Positions 16,899 to 29,409 of a stretch of DNA of 64,000 bases are shown here, one piece after another. Numbering within the stretch: position 1 is the first letter of the stretch; each line of letters begins with the position of its first letter. The DNA is from Cristatella mucedo (taxonomy: Eukaryota; Bryozoa; Phylactolaemata; Cristatellidae), in NCBI GenBank assembly GCA_009760855.2, contig WPIO01000095.1, positions 154,501 through 218,500 of the forward strand, read 5' to 3'. The position numbers and the translations under genes were made by a program. The notes beneath the pieces were generated by a model. It saw only the letters and a list, made by a program, of their open reading frames with translations, was not told where the DNA came from and made no database searches.

Positions 16899-18800
16899 TT
16901 CCGTCTGCGAATAGGCACAGCCACGCAGACCAAGGGTAGTTGTTTTACATAACTCAAAGTCTACGCGGCTTTGGCACCCATCTGAACGCCAAGAGAATTG
17001 TCTCAGGAAAGGAGAAAGTGGGAAACGTGGCTGAATCACGAGGATTCAGTTGTAGCATTGTATCGAATTACAATGGATCGAAGAAGTAAGCGGCAATTAA
17101 AGCAGCATTTTTATGGGATGGCTAGATGGCGTAGATCAGCACGGCCTCAGAGCTGCACGGCGTCCTGGTGGCAATCGTCTGCAATTACGGCTTCCACCTC
17201 ACTAACAGGTTAATGCACACGGGTCACGACGAATTCCGAAGGCGTAACGTTAGAATCTCATGCGCTCGCTCCGAAGGCACGAGCAGCTGGAGCAAATTAA
17301 GCTCCATTAAGCATTTTCAGGTTCTATTTTGTTCCACGTACTTTGTGGTAGACTGAGCTCAACTGTTCATGCGGGCAGTAAAAATTGTAAACATTACAAA
17401 CACCAGAAGCTTGGACACGTCTTATGAAGTTAAGTTATAATTATAGTGGTAGGCGTAAGTGGATACCGCTAAAAATGAAGTGTAGCGGAGTCCGCATGCG
17501 GACAGAACTATCCCGCAGAAAACGCAGTCACGGCAGTGCTGGCCTCAGCCGATAAATATCGGAGATGCTCTAAGCCTTCTGTCACAGTTCGTGACCTGTA
17601 GGTGCAGAACCAACGCATGCAGGTATGCCTTCTGTTACGGAGCACAAGGGTAATAAAGAGTGCCCATAGCTCAAGTTAAAAGTCAATATCCCTAGTGCAG
17701 AGAAGTCTATTTGGCAGCCATGGACAGTAGCAGACTATCAACAGCGGCCATGACATCGACCAACTCTCTCATACGGCTCAGTGGTCTAGAGCACCACTCC
17801 GCTCTACTGCCAAGGCACCGATTTCTCGCGAACAAGTGACTGCCTATTAGACGGCCTCATCTTGTTTTGCCGTCTTAGTCATAGATTATCGAGCCATCTA
17901 TTCCTTGCCATTTTAATTCATGAACCACGAATAGTGAATATCTGTCATAATCAGGCTGCTTTTTGCACGCCGCCGTGTCGATGCCACGTACGGTAGTGCA
18001 TTCGTGCATATTGTCAAGAATCCCTCAATGGATTAATAAGAATAAGTAAACAGTTGCGATAATAGAAATTGATAAAGAATGGTGCTTGCCTGTGCATAAA
18101 ACCGTGGTATCAAGAGAGCCATTCAATTGGAAGAACAGTGTCGTAGCCCGGTCCCCCCCCCCGTTGAACCTCGAAGAAGGCCGTGTCTTAATGAACGCTG
18201 GCCATCATCTGCTGCAATGCCACCAACATATAAGCCAGAGGCAGCATCTCGTCAGCGGTCATCCGCCGGTTCTTTGGGCTAGATGTTGGCTCTTGGGCGT
18301 TCACTAGCATGCTCGTCTATTCGGGAACACATCGTGGCTGCGGTGTCCTCTGCAGTCAAGCGGTCGGTCAGCGGTTTGCTTCTTTTGCGACCCTTACGAT
18401 TGCCCTCCATTCGTAGCAGATCGGCTGGTGGTTCGAAGCGGCGACGGCGCCGCTGGCCCTATTAGCAGCTGGCTTCTTATACACTTTGAGCGAGACTGGC
18501 ATCGGAGAGAACGCTGCATGAATCCACGTTCGGGGCGATGCCAACCTGCGAGCCGATGACGCTCTCGTCTCCTGGTCACTCTTGTCTCCTTTGCATCGCT
18601 GGTGCTTCTGCGGTTTTGTCACGATCCTGCACGGAGAGGGCGCCACGAGTCTGAACGAACGTCACATCCGTCAGCACGCCACCAGAGTAGGCGTAGGCAT
18701 AGCAAGAACTTAGCCAAGGCAGGAGCCATACCTTGTGTTTTTCATAGGCAGCCAATCAGAACGTGAAGGGACATGTCGGCCTGCCGAGCTCCACTCCCGA
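15575..18800. other. No recognisable gene; GT microsatellite at 16800-16897
   Basis: The only clear structures are an alternating GT/TG tract (about 55 bp pure at 16840-16895) and a poly(C) run at 18153-18162. An L2-like tail remnant with TCTAAAAAACAGATTTCATT and CTATACAAATG may lie at 16665-16715. No protein family is recognised. Confidence 0.5.
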
Positions 18801-18871
18801 TTGTGTCCCTCAGGTTTCTCCAAGCACGCGCTCCCCCCCCCCCCGCCGCCGGCCCCATCATTTCAAGACGG

Positions 18872-19955
18872 ATGCAAGAGACGGCGGGGTCGCAGCGACG
18901 AACGGTAAGTGGGAAGCCCAGCAGGAGGATCGGCAAGGGGCCCCAGGAAGAGCACGTTGGCGATAGGCTCCCTCTATAGCGGCTCTCTAGTCGGGCTGCT
19001 GCTGCTGTGAAAGAAAGGCGAGCACTCTCGGAAGTGCGCTCGCGCGTACAGGCGGCCCGCGAAGGTTTAGTCGATATGACGTTTCGGATAGGCTCCTGAA
19101 GCTCGCGGTTGGGGTGGGTGATTGCTGCGAGTCCGGATTTTTTCCGGCGACTCGACGCCACTTCTACTGGGCGAAGTCCTTGCCCCGGCTGGTGAGCATC
19201 GTTGGTCGCGACGCGAAGGACAATTTTTGTCGGGACACCACGATACAACTACCTGCTGGCGGTCACCTGGTCGTGGCGTTTATAGAATTTCCAGCCATTT
19301 ATCTAAGCTCACATAGTTTCTTGTAGGTCTGAATTAAGGAGGAATCAGCCTTAGTTACGCTGGACTCCAAATACTTTGAAGTAATTCCTTACCAGGATAT
19401 ACATTATATTGGCAAAAGATGGGGGTTGGTATTGCTACTGCGTCTCAGCAAAAATAGTTTTAACTTAGGATAACCCACCCCTCAAAGCTCTCTGGTCCTA
19501 GGATAAGTTGCACGATGCCTGCCGCTCGAGCAACCCACGATCTTTTCTAAATATCAGAGCCGGGACAATGGTGGTGTGCACGTGCCTCGAGCCACTAGTA
19601 ACGGCTGGGTGTGCTGCTCCGATCGGCCTCTGAAAGAGCTCGCCGCCGCCGCACAGTGAGACAAGGTTTCCGTGCAGTAATCTTCTAAAGACGCTCCTCT
19701 CGCACTTCCTCGAAGATACATCAAGATCGGACCAGCAGACGATAGCCAGACAGAGCGCCTACTAAGGTAATGCTGATCTGGGTCAGAGGTCATGAAAGGT
19801 GTCTGGCCTTCCCCACCCCCCCCCCCCGCAGCCGGATGGATACACGTGCCAAGATTTCTCAGTAAGTGGTGCAGGCAGGCACTTAATGACAGAACCTATA
19901 CACGTGTCTTTGAAAAGATGATGTCGCAGTGTCGATTAAAGAAAAGGCATGCATG
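18872..19955 (+). repeat. Dispersed repeat R1, copy 1
   Basis: It shares separated blocks in the same order with 35170-36540. These are CGAACGGTAAGTGGGAA at 18897, GTAATTCCTTACCAGGATAT at 19381, TGGGTGTGCTGCTCCGATCG at about 19611, GGGTCAGAGGTC at about 19776 and GATGATGTCGC at 19918. The first block follows an ATG at 18872 by 33 in-frame bases and is a consensus splice donor. The parent element is unknown. Confidence 0.55.
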
Positions 19956-20084
19956 TGACCGATGACTGAGTCAAGTCTCAGTTTGATCCGATCTCTTGCT
20001 TTCTTTCTCTCTCAGTTTGTCTTTGATCTAGAAATAGTCAAGCGACAATTATTTTTGAGTAGCTCCCTGAGAGAACCAAAACCT

Positions 20085-20740
20085 CAGTCTAGGTGCTGTA
20101 CAACTCGTGCCAACAGAAGAAAAAAGCAAGAGTTAATGACAAGCAGTGTCATGCTTAGAAAAGCAGGCAAAAATCACACAAGTGTCATGCCCAGATAAGC
20201 ATAAAAAAATCACAAAAAACACATTCGGGACCGCTAGTTAGTAAGACCCCTGGTTAGCAACGTGTATTAAATAGTGCACAAGTAAGCATACAAATTACAC
20301 AGGAAATGAAGACAAGTTCAGTGGGGCGCAGTGAGAGCTGACTGGAACAGATGCAGCGGCTGGTGCGAGAGCATGTGACTTGAGGAGTAGGCAGGTCAAA
20401 GAGGTAGCCTGGTGCAAGCGAGTGAACGGCCTGTAGACCAGAGAGAAAAGATCTTACATGCGACTCGATACTTCACAGGGAACTAGCGAAGCTCAGACAG
20501 AATTAGTTTAATGTAGCAGCTATGCCGTTGACGACACGCCGTATGAGCTGCTGAGTGATGCACCAGCTGCAGACGATTTAGGGCACAGGCCGGGTGTCCA
20601 GGTTTATGGAAATTGCCGTAATATAGAGGCAACATCACAACTGCTTGAACTAATTTGCCCTGATTTAGGCAAGTATTCTTCAGCTGAAAGTAGTGCCGAA
20701 TTGATTGTGAAGGCAATGTGCTCATCTGCGAAAATATTTA
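20085..20740 (-). mobile_element. L2-like LINE, subfamily B (antisense)
   Basis: The minus strand shows a CR1/L2-type C-terminus: CRLQLVHHSAA at about 20550 is the equivalent of [11 protein letters not shown] at about 58390. Then comes a 3' UTR ending in CAGCACCTAGACTGAGGTTT. The 3' UTR differs from the main subfamily and is shared with 36961-37700. Confidence 0.65.
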
Positions 20741-20744
20741 TTTT

Positions 20745-22275
20745 AGATCAATTTGGCAGACGTCGAGAGAATGATGCCACCTGAAAATCCCGCTGGTGGG
20801 ATTCTGACAATCTGAGGGCGACTCAAGACGGAAGTTCGTTGAAAGTGTCAAATAGAAATGCAGAGGAAGATTGATTGCTGTAGCACTTCGTCAATTGCTA
20901 GAGGCCTTCGGCGCCTTGTCGTACATGAAGCTTTGGCTGCTTCATCACAAACACAATCCGAGGTGAATAAAATCCTCATATGACCAGCTGGGCAGAAAGC
21001 GGTACCTGTAGGGGCCGATGTGTTAAAATAAAATCGTGGCCGAAGCTTCCGTTCATGGTTTGACCTTAGATTTGTATTGGTGTTTAAACTATACCCCCCC
21101 CCCGGAGGCAGTACGACCAGGGCAGTGCAAGCACGAGGCACATCGGATCAGATGGGCTACTAAAATGGATTTTGAATTCACCCGAAATGAGATGAGAGAA
21201 TCGTACGTGCAAACAGCTGAGAGGCAGTCAGAAAATTCGGTCACTCGAGTGGGATTGCTAATTGGCGGGGCCATTACTTACCGCTTCCATTTACAACTCA
21301 CCACTAGCCGAACCAGATCCGGAGATCAAAGATTGTTTAGTAGGAACCAAGAAAGAATTGGAGTGAAAGGGGGTGGGTGGTAGGGGGCTGTGGGTGATAT
21401 GGGGCTTTGGGTGATAGGGGGCTGTGGGTGATAACGGCTACTCGACCGCCAGGTTTCAACGTTCCGGAAGTAAGAGAAGAAAGCAGAACCATTCTGGGAT
21501 AGCAAAGCGCAGGCGATAGCCGATCAGTCCTTCAACTTCGGCTAGGTCTCCGCTACAGCGAATACGACAAGAGTGCCGTGTCTAGTATCAAGCTGCTGGC
21601 GGCATGCTCGCAGGAGAAGCGAGCAGAGCCGCCAGAGGCTCAAGTTCAAAGAGGTAGCCGATGTTAGCACTGAGACATCATATCACTACTAGGTTACAGA
21701 AATTAGCGACAGTCCTTGCGGGAAAACGTAGCTAGAGATTAGTAATATTAAGCAGCTGTTCAAATGGGAGAACGCGTGTTACGATCCGTTACAATCGTAT
21801 GCCAGTAGATACTAGTTTGGCACTTTCTACCTCTCCGGTTCTCGGGCGTGTCCTACAGTCGATATCTAGCTCACCAACCCTGTCGGAGGCACGCACTGTA
21901 TATGGAGTGACATTACCTGAATGAGCTGAGCACGAAACGAAATCAGTCGTGTACCGTCGTAGTGAAACCTCTGGGCCCCCGAAACGTAAATATACGATAG
22001 CGGCGATACGGTAACGACTTCAAATCAAACACACTCGCCAACAGGCTTACAGCTTACGCTCAGCACTCTGACTCATCAAATGGCAGATCGCTACTTCCAG
22101 AGAGCGACTAAAGTCAGGTAAATGCCTTATGTAGTGGCCAGGTCGTAAGTCGTGCAATAATCTCGTTCGTGCATAATCATAAATTTCACTGCTCAATGGC
22201 CTCGGCTTATCGCGGCTGTTTCGTAAGCAGCTGTCAGTTCAACTTCAGCGGCCAGGCTCGTGGATCGTTATCAAG
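20745..22275. other. No recognisable gene; G-rich tandem at 21383-21436
   Basis: Contains a three-unit G-rich tandem repeat (unit about GGGGGCTGTGGGTGATA) directly following GGGGGTGGGTGG. The G-runs could form a quadruplex. The rest shows no family I recognise. Confidence 0.5.
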
Positions 22276-22279
22276 GTTC

Positions 22280-22880
22280 AGCTCTCAAGCTCATAGTTGT
22301 TTATCGCGGGGCGTTGCACCATCCCCTCCATTCAAACACGAGACCGTCCTCGGACATACGCCCGGCCCGACCTTCGCTCCCAATCAAGCCACACGTCGAC
22401 TTGCAGGATCTACCACTCACTTTTAGGTCCCTTCATTCTCTGGCTCCAGCCTACCGATCAGAACTGCTCTACCACCAGGCTAGGCATCGTATCACCTACT
22501 TTTATGAATCGATTCGTTTACCTATACCTCATCCGAACCTCAAATCCTTTGGAGATCATGCCTTTAGCTCCTATGCACCAAAGTCTGGAACTCACTCCTG
22601 ACTGACGTCACTGACGTGACGACATTTCAAAAAAGCTAAAAATGCACCTATTTATCAAGGCATTAAGTGAGCCCTTGTGATTCGTTCTTTGTCTGCTAGT
22701 ACATGCTGACGCTGTGCATGCAATCACTAACCACGTTATGCATGCTGACATTATGCACGTGCTTCCACTAACCATACGACAGTGCTGCTTTTACGGCGCA
22801 TGCAAAGTGCCTAGGAAGAGCTTAAGTTATCCGAGGGTGCTATGCAAATGTAACATTATTATTATTATTATTATTATTAA
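22280..22880 (+). mobile_element. L2-like LINE, 3' part
   Basis: A sense-strand, frame-broken match to 58400-59030: CTCACTTTTAGGTCCCTTCA at 22415, CTCAAATCCTTTGGAGATCA at about 22540, the ATGCTGAC 3' UTR blocks, AAGTGCCTAGGAAGAG and a final (ATT)n run at 22856-22879. Confidence 0.85.
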
Positions 22881-23061
22881 CAGTCGAATCCGCTTATAAG
22901 AATACGCTCGGGCAGGCAAATAGGCATTCTTACATGCGGAAACATTCCTATAAAAGCGAAGTTCCTACTGCAAACGATTTGCAAAAAATCTGGGACGCAG
23001 AATGCTGTTCTTTTAAAAGCGGAATATTCCTATATCCGAGTTTCTATACGCGAAGTCGACT
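22881..23061. mobile_element. Candidate pogo/Tigger-like MITE
   Basis: The left end CAGTCGAATCCGCTTATAAG resembles pogo-type termini. The reverse complement of the right end (AGTCGACTTCGCGTATAGAA) is an imperfect copy of it. Length is about 180 bp with no coding capacity. It lies immediately after the (ATT)n tail of the LINE. The expected TA target duplication is not clean, so assignment is tentative. Confidence 0.4.
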
Positions 23062-23727
23062 TTGTTATTATCTTGGTTGCTCATAGACTCACACGACACA
23101 GACTCAGCCCGTGACAGCGTCAATCGAGCTTTTGGCCTCCAGGTGTCTGATAGGTTGCTGATTTGAGCTGGAGTTGGCGTCATACTGGAGCGAAGCCGTT
23201 CTCCGGAGACTGGTTGCATCGTCACCCGCTATCTGCCGTTAGCCATGAGCATAGCCGTGGAAGCTTGCACGCCTGCCGTCTGCACCAGCCGCCGCTAGCT
23301 GCAGCTGTGCACCATCATCTAGTCACCGCCATTATCATCAGTGATCACTACTCACGCCAAATCTCTGATTTACCTTAGTCGGCCTCAATGTAACAGAGAA
23401 GTAAAGGAGAGAACAAGGAGACAAATTAATAGTCCTACTGAAGCAAGCGAAGAATTCAAAACGGGACCGGTTCTGCCTGTGGAACAACATTTGGAAGTAT
23501 CGAAGCTCAATAAAATGCAAAGGATGAATGCCCTTTCGTTTCGATCGAGAGACACAGGAAGACATAAAAAATGGCAGAAAGACTTACTCACATAATAACC
23601 GAAGAGAGAGAGAGAGAGAGAGACTTGACATTGATCCTTTTCAATTACCAAGCCGGACAGCCCGTCTGAGCCTTGCGTGTCGTACCTATAAATAAAACGT
23701 GCCTTGACCAATGACTTTTGCTGTTAA

Positions 23728-23865
<138 letters not shown>

Positions 23866-24189
23866 ACTCCAAAGGCATCATTATCGAACTGACCCAAGAG
23901 GGACGATAACCAACGTAATTTCACTGCCAAGACCAAGACGAGAGAAGCACCAATGACCAAAACAAAATTCTGTAATTTCACGAAAGTAACGTGACCAGTT
24001 TTGTAGGTTTTCGAAGGACCGGCGTTAATTGTGTCAAGCAACATAAAAGATCTGCTCAGTTCACATATCACGGCTCCAAACGTGTGCAAACTGTACATTA
24101 GCCAGAGTGTCCATCCTCTCGACGTAATAGAGCGGAATGTTTATTTTAACTCATGCAAAACCCTTTGCTATTCACTGGATTCGTTAATG

Positions 24190-24560
24190 CACAGGCAATG
24201 AGCGTATTGGCTTGCACTCCACAATCCGGCCGCACGATTGTTACAAAAATCTGGCAGCCAATTGTGGTTTTGATTCGCACAGCAGAGAGCCAGCCGATGA
24301 CCACCACCAACAGTTTTATAAACGCACGGAGCCGAAGGGCGCACGGCTCCCTTCGGCCCCTAGTCCCACTCGACTCCTCTCTGCCAGGTTGGTGTTCCCT
24401 CTTCCCCACTCTCTCCCAACCACAACTCATCCCGTGAGTTGGCGGGAGGACAAAGCCGGCCTGTGGATAAACCCCAGCCGCCAGACCACAGCTGACCACC
24501 GGCCTGTCCCTAGACCACAGCCACCAGCTGTTTGACCCTGGGGTGGTTTAGGGCACTTAC
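24190..24560 (-). mobile_element. LTR-like dispersed repeat (copy 2)
   Basis: Minus-strand relative of 10150-10500: TTTATAAAACTGTTGGTGGT followed by GTCATCGGCTGGCTCTC. The CCACTCGA and GGCTCC blocks are also shared. Orientation matches the minus-strand Ty3/gypsy pol fragment at 26866-28130, so it could be that element's 3' LTR, but later insertions between them prevent proof. Confidence 0.5.
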
Positions 24561-24814
24561 CAGTCTGCCTGCACTGGCAGTGTGCCGGCGAACCCAGTCT
24601 CTATGATCGAATCATCCATGGATAGAGACACAAACGACACCAATCAAATAAAAATCTAACCAAAACAGGATACAAATTGACCTCTGGCACTGTAAGAATT
24701 TCGTGTCCGTTACAAAACAGTGCACGGGGGCCATGTAAATAGGCTCCGATCTCAATTCTACCATCCAAACATGGACGGAGAAACTAAGAGATTAAGTATA
24801 AGCTAATTTAAAAG

Positions 24815-25010
24815 CCTCATTGTAAAGCGGCAGAAGGGCCTTAACAGCTATCATCGCCGCTCGTAGATGGCGATAAAGGATCACCCACTGCAGGATTCGA
24901 ACCCAAGACCTCGGTTCTCCTGCGTAACATCCACATAGTCTTTATGGCTTTGTGGAGTTACAGACGGAGATACATACATACATACATACTTACATACATA
25001 CATAGCATAC
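24815..25010. mobile_element. SINE1 (antisense) joined to a LINE family 2 tail
   Basis: Positions 24815-24925 read on the minus strand as a SINE1 relative with a clear B box (GGGTTCGAATCC). Directly adjoining, 24926-24985 on the plus strand matches the 3' end of LINE family 2 (CTCCTGCGTAACATCCACAT then TTTGTGGAGTTACAGACGGA) and runs into (CATA)n. The two parts are in opposite orientation. Confidence 0.6.
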
Positions 25011-25019
25011 ACAGCGTCA

Positions 25020-25565
25020 GCATGAATAAGCAGACAAAGGATGAGTAACAAGGACCCACTAAAAGTCGTGAGAATCGGATGCTTTTGAAACTTCTTTTTA
25101 AATGTCGTCTAGGGATGTCGTGAAATTAGTCGTAAGTGAGCTCCCGGCTTTAGCAGCATGCGAAATAAAGGCACGGTCTCCATAGGATTTGAGGTTAGTT
25201 CGAGGCAGAGCAAAGCAATTTGTGTCAGAACAACAGGTTGTACGCTGCCTACGTTAGTTTGAAATAGGCTTGATCAAGTAGTTCTGATTGGTAGACTTGA
25301 GCCTGAGAATGGAGGGACCTAAAAGTGAGTGTCGTGACCTTGAAGTCAACACGCTTCTTGATTGGAAGTAAGTACAGGTCAGTGAGAAGTGGTGTGATGT
25401 TGCAACTGCGACGTTCACGACAGAAAAGTCTAGCTGTTGAGTTTTGCACCAACTGTTAGCGCCTGATTGCACAAGCAGGGAGACCAGCAAGTAGCGAGTT
25501 ACTGACGTCGAGACGGGATGTCACAAATGCATTAACCGATTTACCGTAGGATATTCACTTATAGA
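25020..25565 (-). mobile_element. L2-like LINE fragment (antisense)
   Basis: The minus strand encodes frame-broken pieces such as TARLFCRERRSCNITPLLTD and LYLLPIKKRVDFKV, homologous to the C-terminal part of the LINE at 57829. A 3' UTR follows toward 25020. No (ATT)n end is left. Confidence 0.85.
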
Positions 25566-26630
25566 GAGTTCAAATCAAGACTCAAATGCTCTTGAATGGA
25601 TGGAGAAAGTATCCCGTGACTGCACTTATGAAAAAATATGTAAGAGCCACTCAAAAAACCTGGCTCCGATCGCAACTTTATCATTCAAGATCGGATTTAG
25701 CAAGGATTCCATGACCCTATAAGGGAATGTGAGCCTCTGAATCCGGGCTCAATCTCAACCGAACCATCCCAAGAGTCTAAAGTAAGAAACCTAGTCTATC
25801 ATATCGAACGGTCTCACGAAGAGCCGATCCAATCCATAGACAATCCGAAAAGATTAGCCTTTCCAACACGACTGCTTTCCAACGCAGCCAAATCCGAAGG
25901 TGGCTAACAAATTCGCCAGATCCAGACTCGAACCACGCTAGTATAAGCACGTAAAGCACGAAATTGACTAATGCAAATCGTCGTCTTGGCTAGACACAGT
26001 GTCTACCCAGAACGTAGCACCTCGAAGCTTACTGCAAGCAGGTAGAAAAGCGCTACCCTCTTCACCCCCACCGCATCAGAAATCAAGCTGAACAGACTCA
26101 TCCGGCACCTAACCTTCACGGTACCCCGAGAAGATTGGCAGCGGCAAGCTATAACCCAAGCCGCCGATCGATCGAATCGATCCAAAGACTTTGCCACTCG
26201 CAAAGCCAATTCCAACTATCCGAGGGAGTGACGCGTTCGACGACGAATGCGGCTCTCTAAAATCAGAGAGCATGGATCGAACGAACGTCGGGTCGTATAC
26301 GCGTGATCGACACGAGCTCGAACCCACAACGTCCGAGTGATGAGATGCGAGCGGTTCTAATATTTCTTTATGCTATTTTTTCTTCCTTAACATTGGAGCT
26401 CAAAAGTCACGAAGATATCCGAAGCGATACGAACTCGGGCGCTTGTCACTAGGCCATCTCAATCATATCTGCTAAAGCTGCAGTGGTGCCCTAGGTTGCA
26501 CCCTGGGCCTCTTCGTGGCACAACATGCCCGCCAGGATTTGCACCGCTCTTCTATATCGCTACGAATGCTAACCTAATAGAAATTTTGCCTCAGATGACT
26601 CGGTGTTTTCTTAACTTCCAGGTTCCAGCT
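25565..26630. other. No recognisable feature
   Basis: No conserved coding sequence or repeat family seen on either strand. Confidence 0.4.
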
Positions 26631-26633
26631 GTA

Positions 26634-26794
26634 GCGCCACGATAGCTCAGGAGGTAAAGGTGCTCGCTCTTGACGACCAAGATCGTGGGTTCGAATGCTG
26701 TAGTGGGCGATCCTTTATTGCTAACAGCAAGCGGCGGTGACAGCCGTTATGGCTCTTCTGCCACTATCCTATGAAGCTGTTTAATCAGCTAATA
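26634..26794 (+). mobile_element. tRNA-SINE family SINE1
   Basis: The head has an A box (TAGCTCAGGAGG) and B box (GGGTTCGAATGC). The body has GTGGGCGATCCTTTATTGC, GTGACAGCCG and GGCTCTTCTGCC. The tail is TTTAATCAGCTAATA. It is more diverged than the copies at 32423 and 51455. A true tRNA gene is excluded because the 3' half cannot close an acceptor stem. Confidence 0.85.
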
Positions 26795-26865
26795 CTGTTG
26801 ACTTATTTCTCGCTCAGTCTTAACTATTGGCCTTCAATTCCTAGGCACCACGTTTAACCAAGTTG

Positions 26866-28130
26866 TTATCCGGCCATTTGGAGAGACTCACTTTCGCTGC
26901 AGCAGTGCCCGATGGAGTCTAAACATGTTCCTTTTTGACCATTAGTACTTTGTGTCTTTGCTATGGAGAGAGACCTTTTCACCGACGCTCGTCCGAGTAG
27001 TATCCACTCCATGGGTGGCTGCAGACCTTTGCCTTCCTCCTGCTTACGCGCCACAGCCTCTGCATCCTCTTCAACCCTACTCTGGTAGCATGCAGCAATA
27101 CCTTGATCGCGTTCCTTATTAGCATAATGTTTGTACTCAAAAGCAGCGAGGTCGGCGACTCAAGCTGTCGGCGCTACCATGGGCTGTTCCAACTACGTGC
27201 TGTATCTCGTAATCATGTTGGTCCAATTTTCCAACCCACTGAGCAAGCTGTTCCTCTGGGCCTTTCAGTGTGCGTAGCCATGTCTCAGATCCACATGGTC
27301 AGTGCAGATCTTGAATCGAGCCTCATACAGGTACCGGTTGGAAATTTCCCAGCCTTTTGATCATGGCTAATAGTTTCTTCCTTTGACACAGTAATTCCTC
27401 TCTGGACGACTTGAAACTTCACTGAAATAAACCAGCACTTTTTCATGTTCATCTTTAGGCTGGGACAACATCCCACGAATTCCATGGTTGCTAGCGTCGC
27501 AGTTCAATATATAGCGAACTGACGGGTCCAGGAACTTCAGAACTGGTGAAATCGCCAAGGCTTGTTTCAAGTGTTTGAACGGTCGGCATCGGCTGCTGCC
27601 GACCATTCAAACTTTACACCATTTCACTCAAGGTCGTGTAGGGGGAGCAGAAATGGAATTAAACCCTTTCACAAAACGCAAGTTGTAGATGCCATAACCC
27701 AAAACACTAGGCACTCAACCAGCATCTCTTGGCGTGGGCCAGTTTACTGCAGCTGCTATTTTATTGGGACCTGTCTGTACCACAGAATTTCCTACTTCAT
27801 GCCCTAGGTACTTCATTTCTCTTTGAAACAGACTGTCCTTCTTGGGGTGTAATTTAAATTTAGGAAGCCTCAGACAAAATAGGACTTCAGCAAGCCCGCT
27901 ACCTCCTGCTTAAAATATTGACCAAATACCTACACATAATCTAAAAAAAAATCAGTGCCGTCTTCCAATGGAGACCTAACGCTTTCTCCATCAGCAGCTC
28001 AAATGCCGCTGGTACATAGCACAAACTAAAAGCATCGCTCTCAATTGCCAGAGGCCTTGCCATATGAGAAAGCCGCTTTTGGTTTGTCCTTCTCAGCCAT
28101 TTTTACACTTGATGACACCCAGATTTTGGA
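26866..28130 (-). mobile_element. Ty3/gypsy LTR retrotransposon pol fragment, decayed
   Basis: On the minus strand the order is: end of reverse transcriptase (a GLWQLRAM-like string near 28060, FQREMKYLGHEVGNSVVQTG near 27810), the RT-RNase H linker (FKHLKQALAISPVLKFLDPS), RNase H (ILNCDASNHGIRGMLSQ, YFSEVSSRPERNYCVKGRNY) and its end (SADSLSRRPRC-like near 27170), then a stretch toward integrase. Frames change several times and stops interrupt it, so it is inactive. No integrase core was recognised. The element is typical of animal genomes and is not expected to yield virus. Confidence 0.88.
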
Positions 28131-28159
28131 TTAAGGGTAGAGAATCATTTAGCACTCGA

Positions 28160-28266
28160 CAGCGCATCGTGAGTATCGTCAATCCACGGCAGGACATCGT
28201 GAGTATCGTCAATCCACGGCAGGACATTTAGAGTATCATCAATCCACGGCAGGACATCGAGAGTAG
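28160..28266. repeat. 30-bp minisatellite, about 3.5 units
   Basis: The unit core GAGTATCGTCAATCCACGGC followed by AGGACATCGT repeats with a period of 30 bp at about 28170, 28200 and 28230. The last unit is partial (GAGAGTAG). It lies just beyond the 5' end of the gypsy fragment. Confidence 0.9.
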
Positions 28267-29029
28267 TCTGCATGCGTCTGCGAGATCTGGCGTCCGTTAC
28301 CACCGTCGCTTATATGCGAAAAACTTGCGGACCAGCTACAGATTGTGAACCAGCTACAGTCGCCCAAAACTGCATCGCGGTGGGTGGGCCGTGGAGTGAA
28401 GCTATACTCGTTGCCCCGCAAGCGCGGCTGGCCGCCCGACCGGGTGTCAGACTCGGCCCCCACCAGTAAAGGCTGCCACACCTGCCACTCCCTTGCTTCG
28501 CCTCTGACGGTGACCAACGGTATATACGAACCTGTCTGAAGTGCTTTTGATCACCTTGAAAAAACTAAGGATGAGGCGAGTTAGGAATGAAAGTAGGCAA
28601 TACCAGGCGATTGAAGCTCTCTGTTAGGAGAGGCGAGGATTCGCTGGCAGCAACGCTGCCTCGGTGGATTGCTTAGCTCTAACATGTGACTGGAACCTCT
28701 GGCCTCAGATCCGGAAGAAGCCCCGATATGGTGCGTCTTCAAATATTCTTCAAGTTGCAACGACGATTGCAAGCAGAACAGGTTTCTGGCAGTCTCCTTT
28801 AGAGCTTCACAGCTACAGTAAAGATTAGCTGGTCACACAGCTTCATTTACGTAGTGGCAGAAGTGCCATGGCGGCTGTCCTCCCGCTTGCAGTAGGCACT
28901 AAAGCATTGCCTGCTTTACTATGAACGGGCTAAAGCATTGACAGTGTGCCTGTGACTGAACGCAAGGACAGTCACTGTGCCACAACCAATATATTTGCGA
29001 ACAGTTCTCTAAAGAAACAGGCAAACTAG

Positions 29030-29400
29030 ATAGCTACCTGCCATACTGATCCCCATATGCTGCTCAAATGTGCTCCTACGGCTTCCCCTCTCTCTTAAAA
29101 CCTTAGTTCTTCCTTAGTACCGGCTCCTCCGATCGAGAGCTGCGCCTCAAACCCAAATCTGGTAAATACCACGCTTTCAGCTCCTACTCACCGAAAACCT
29201 GGCACTCACTAACAACTGGCATCGTGACGTTTGTTTGTTCTTACTACCTTAAGACAGGCCTAGAATACCACTCTTATCTTACCTTATCTCATCCACTTCA
29301 GTCATGTGAATAGCCATAGTGTTCGTAATGGTATGCCTTACCGTCACTAATCAACTCATATGCGTTCTTTTCAGCCTGTGAGAAGTACCTAAACTGAGAG
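29030..29400 (+). mobile_element. CR1/L2-type LINE remnant
   Basis: Weak sense-strand resemblance to the C-terminus and 3' UTR of the L2-like family (an AFSSYSPKTWHSL-like string near 29180, then GCCTGTGAGAAGTACCTAAA near 29375). Heavily decayed. Confidence 0.4.
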
Positions 29401-29409
29401 TAAGATATT

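Noticed and set aside
28160-28266. CRISPR-like array because of regularly spaced repeats
   Set aside because: The 30-bp units are contiguous without spacers and the context is a eukaryotic genome, so it is a minisatellite.
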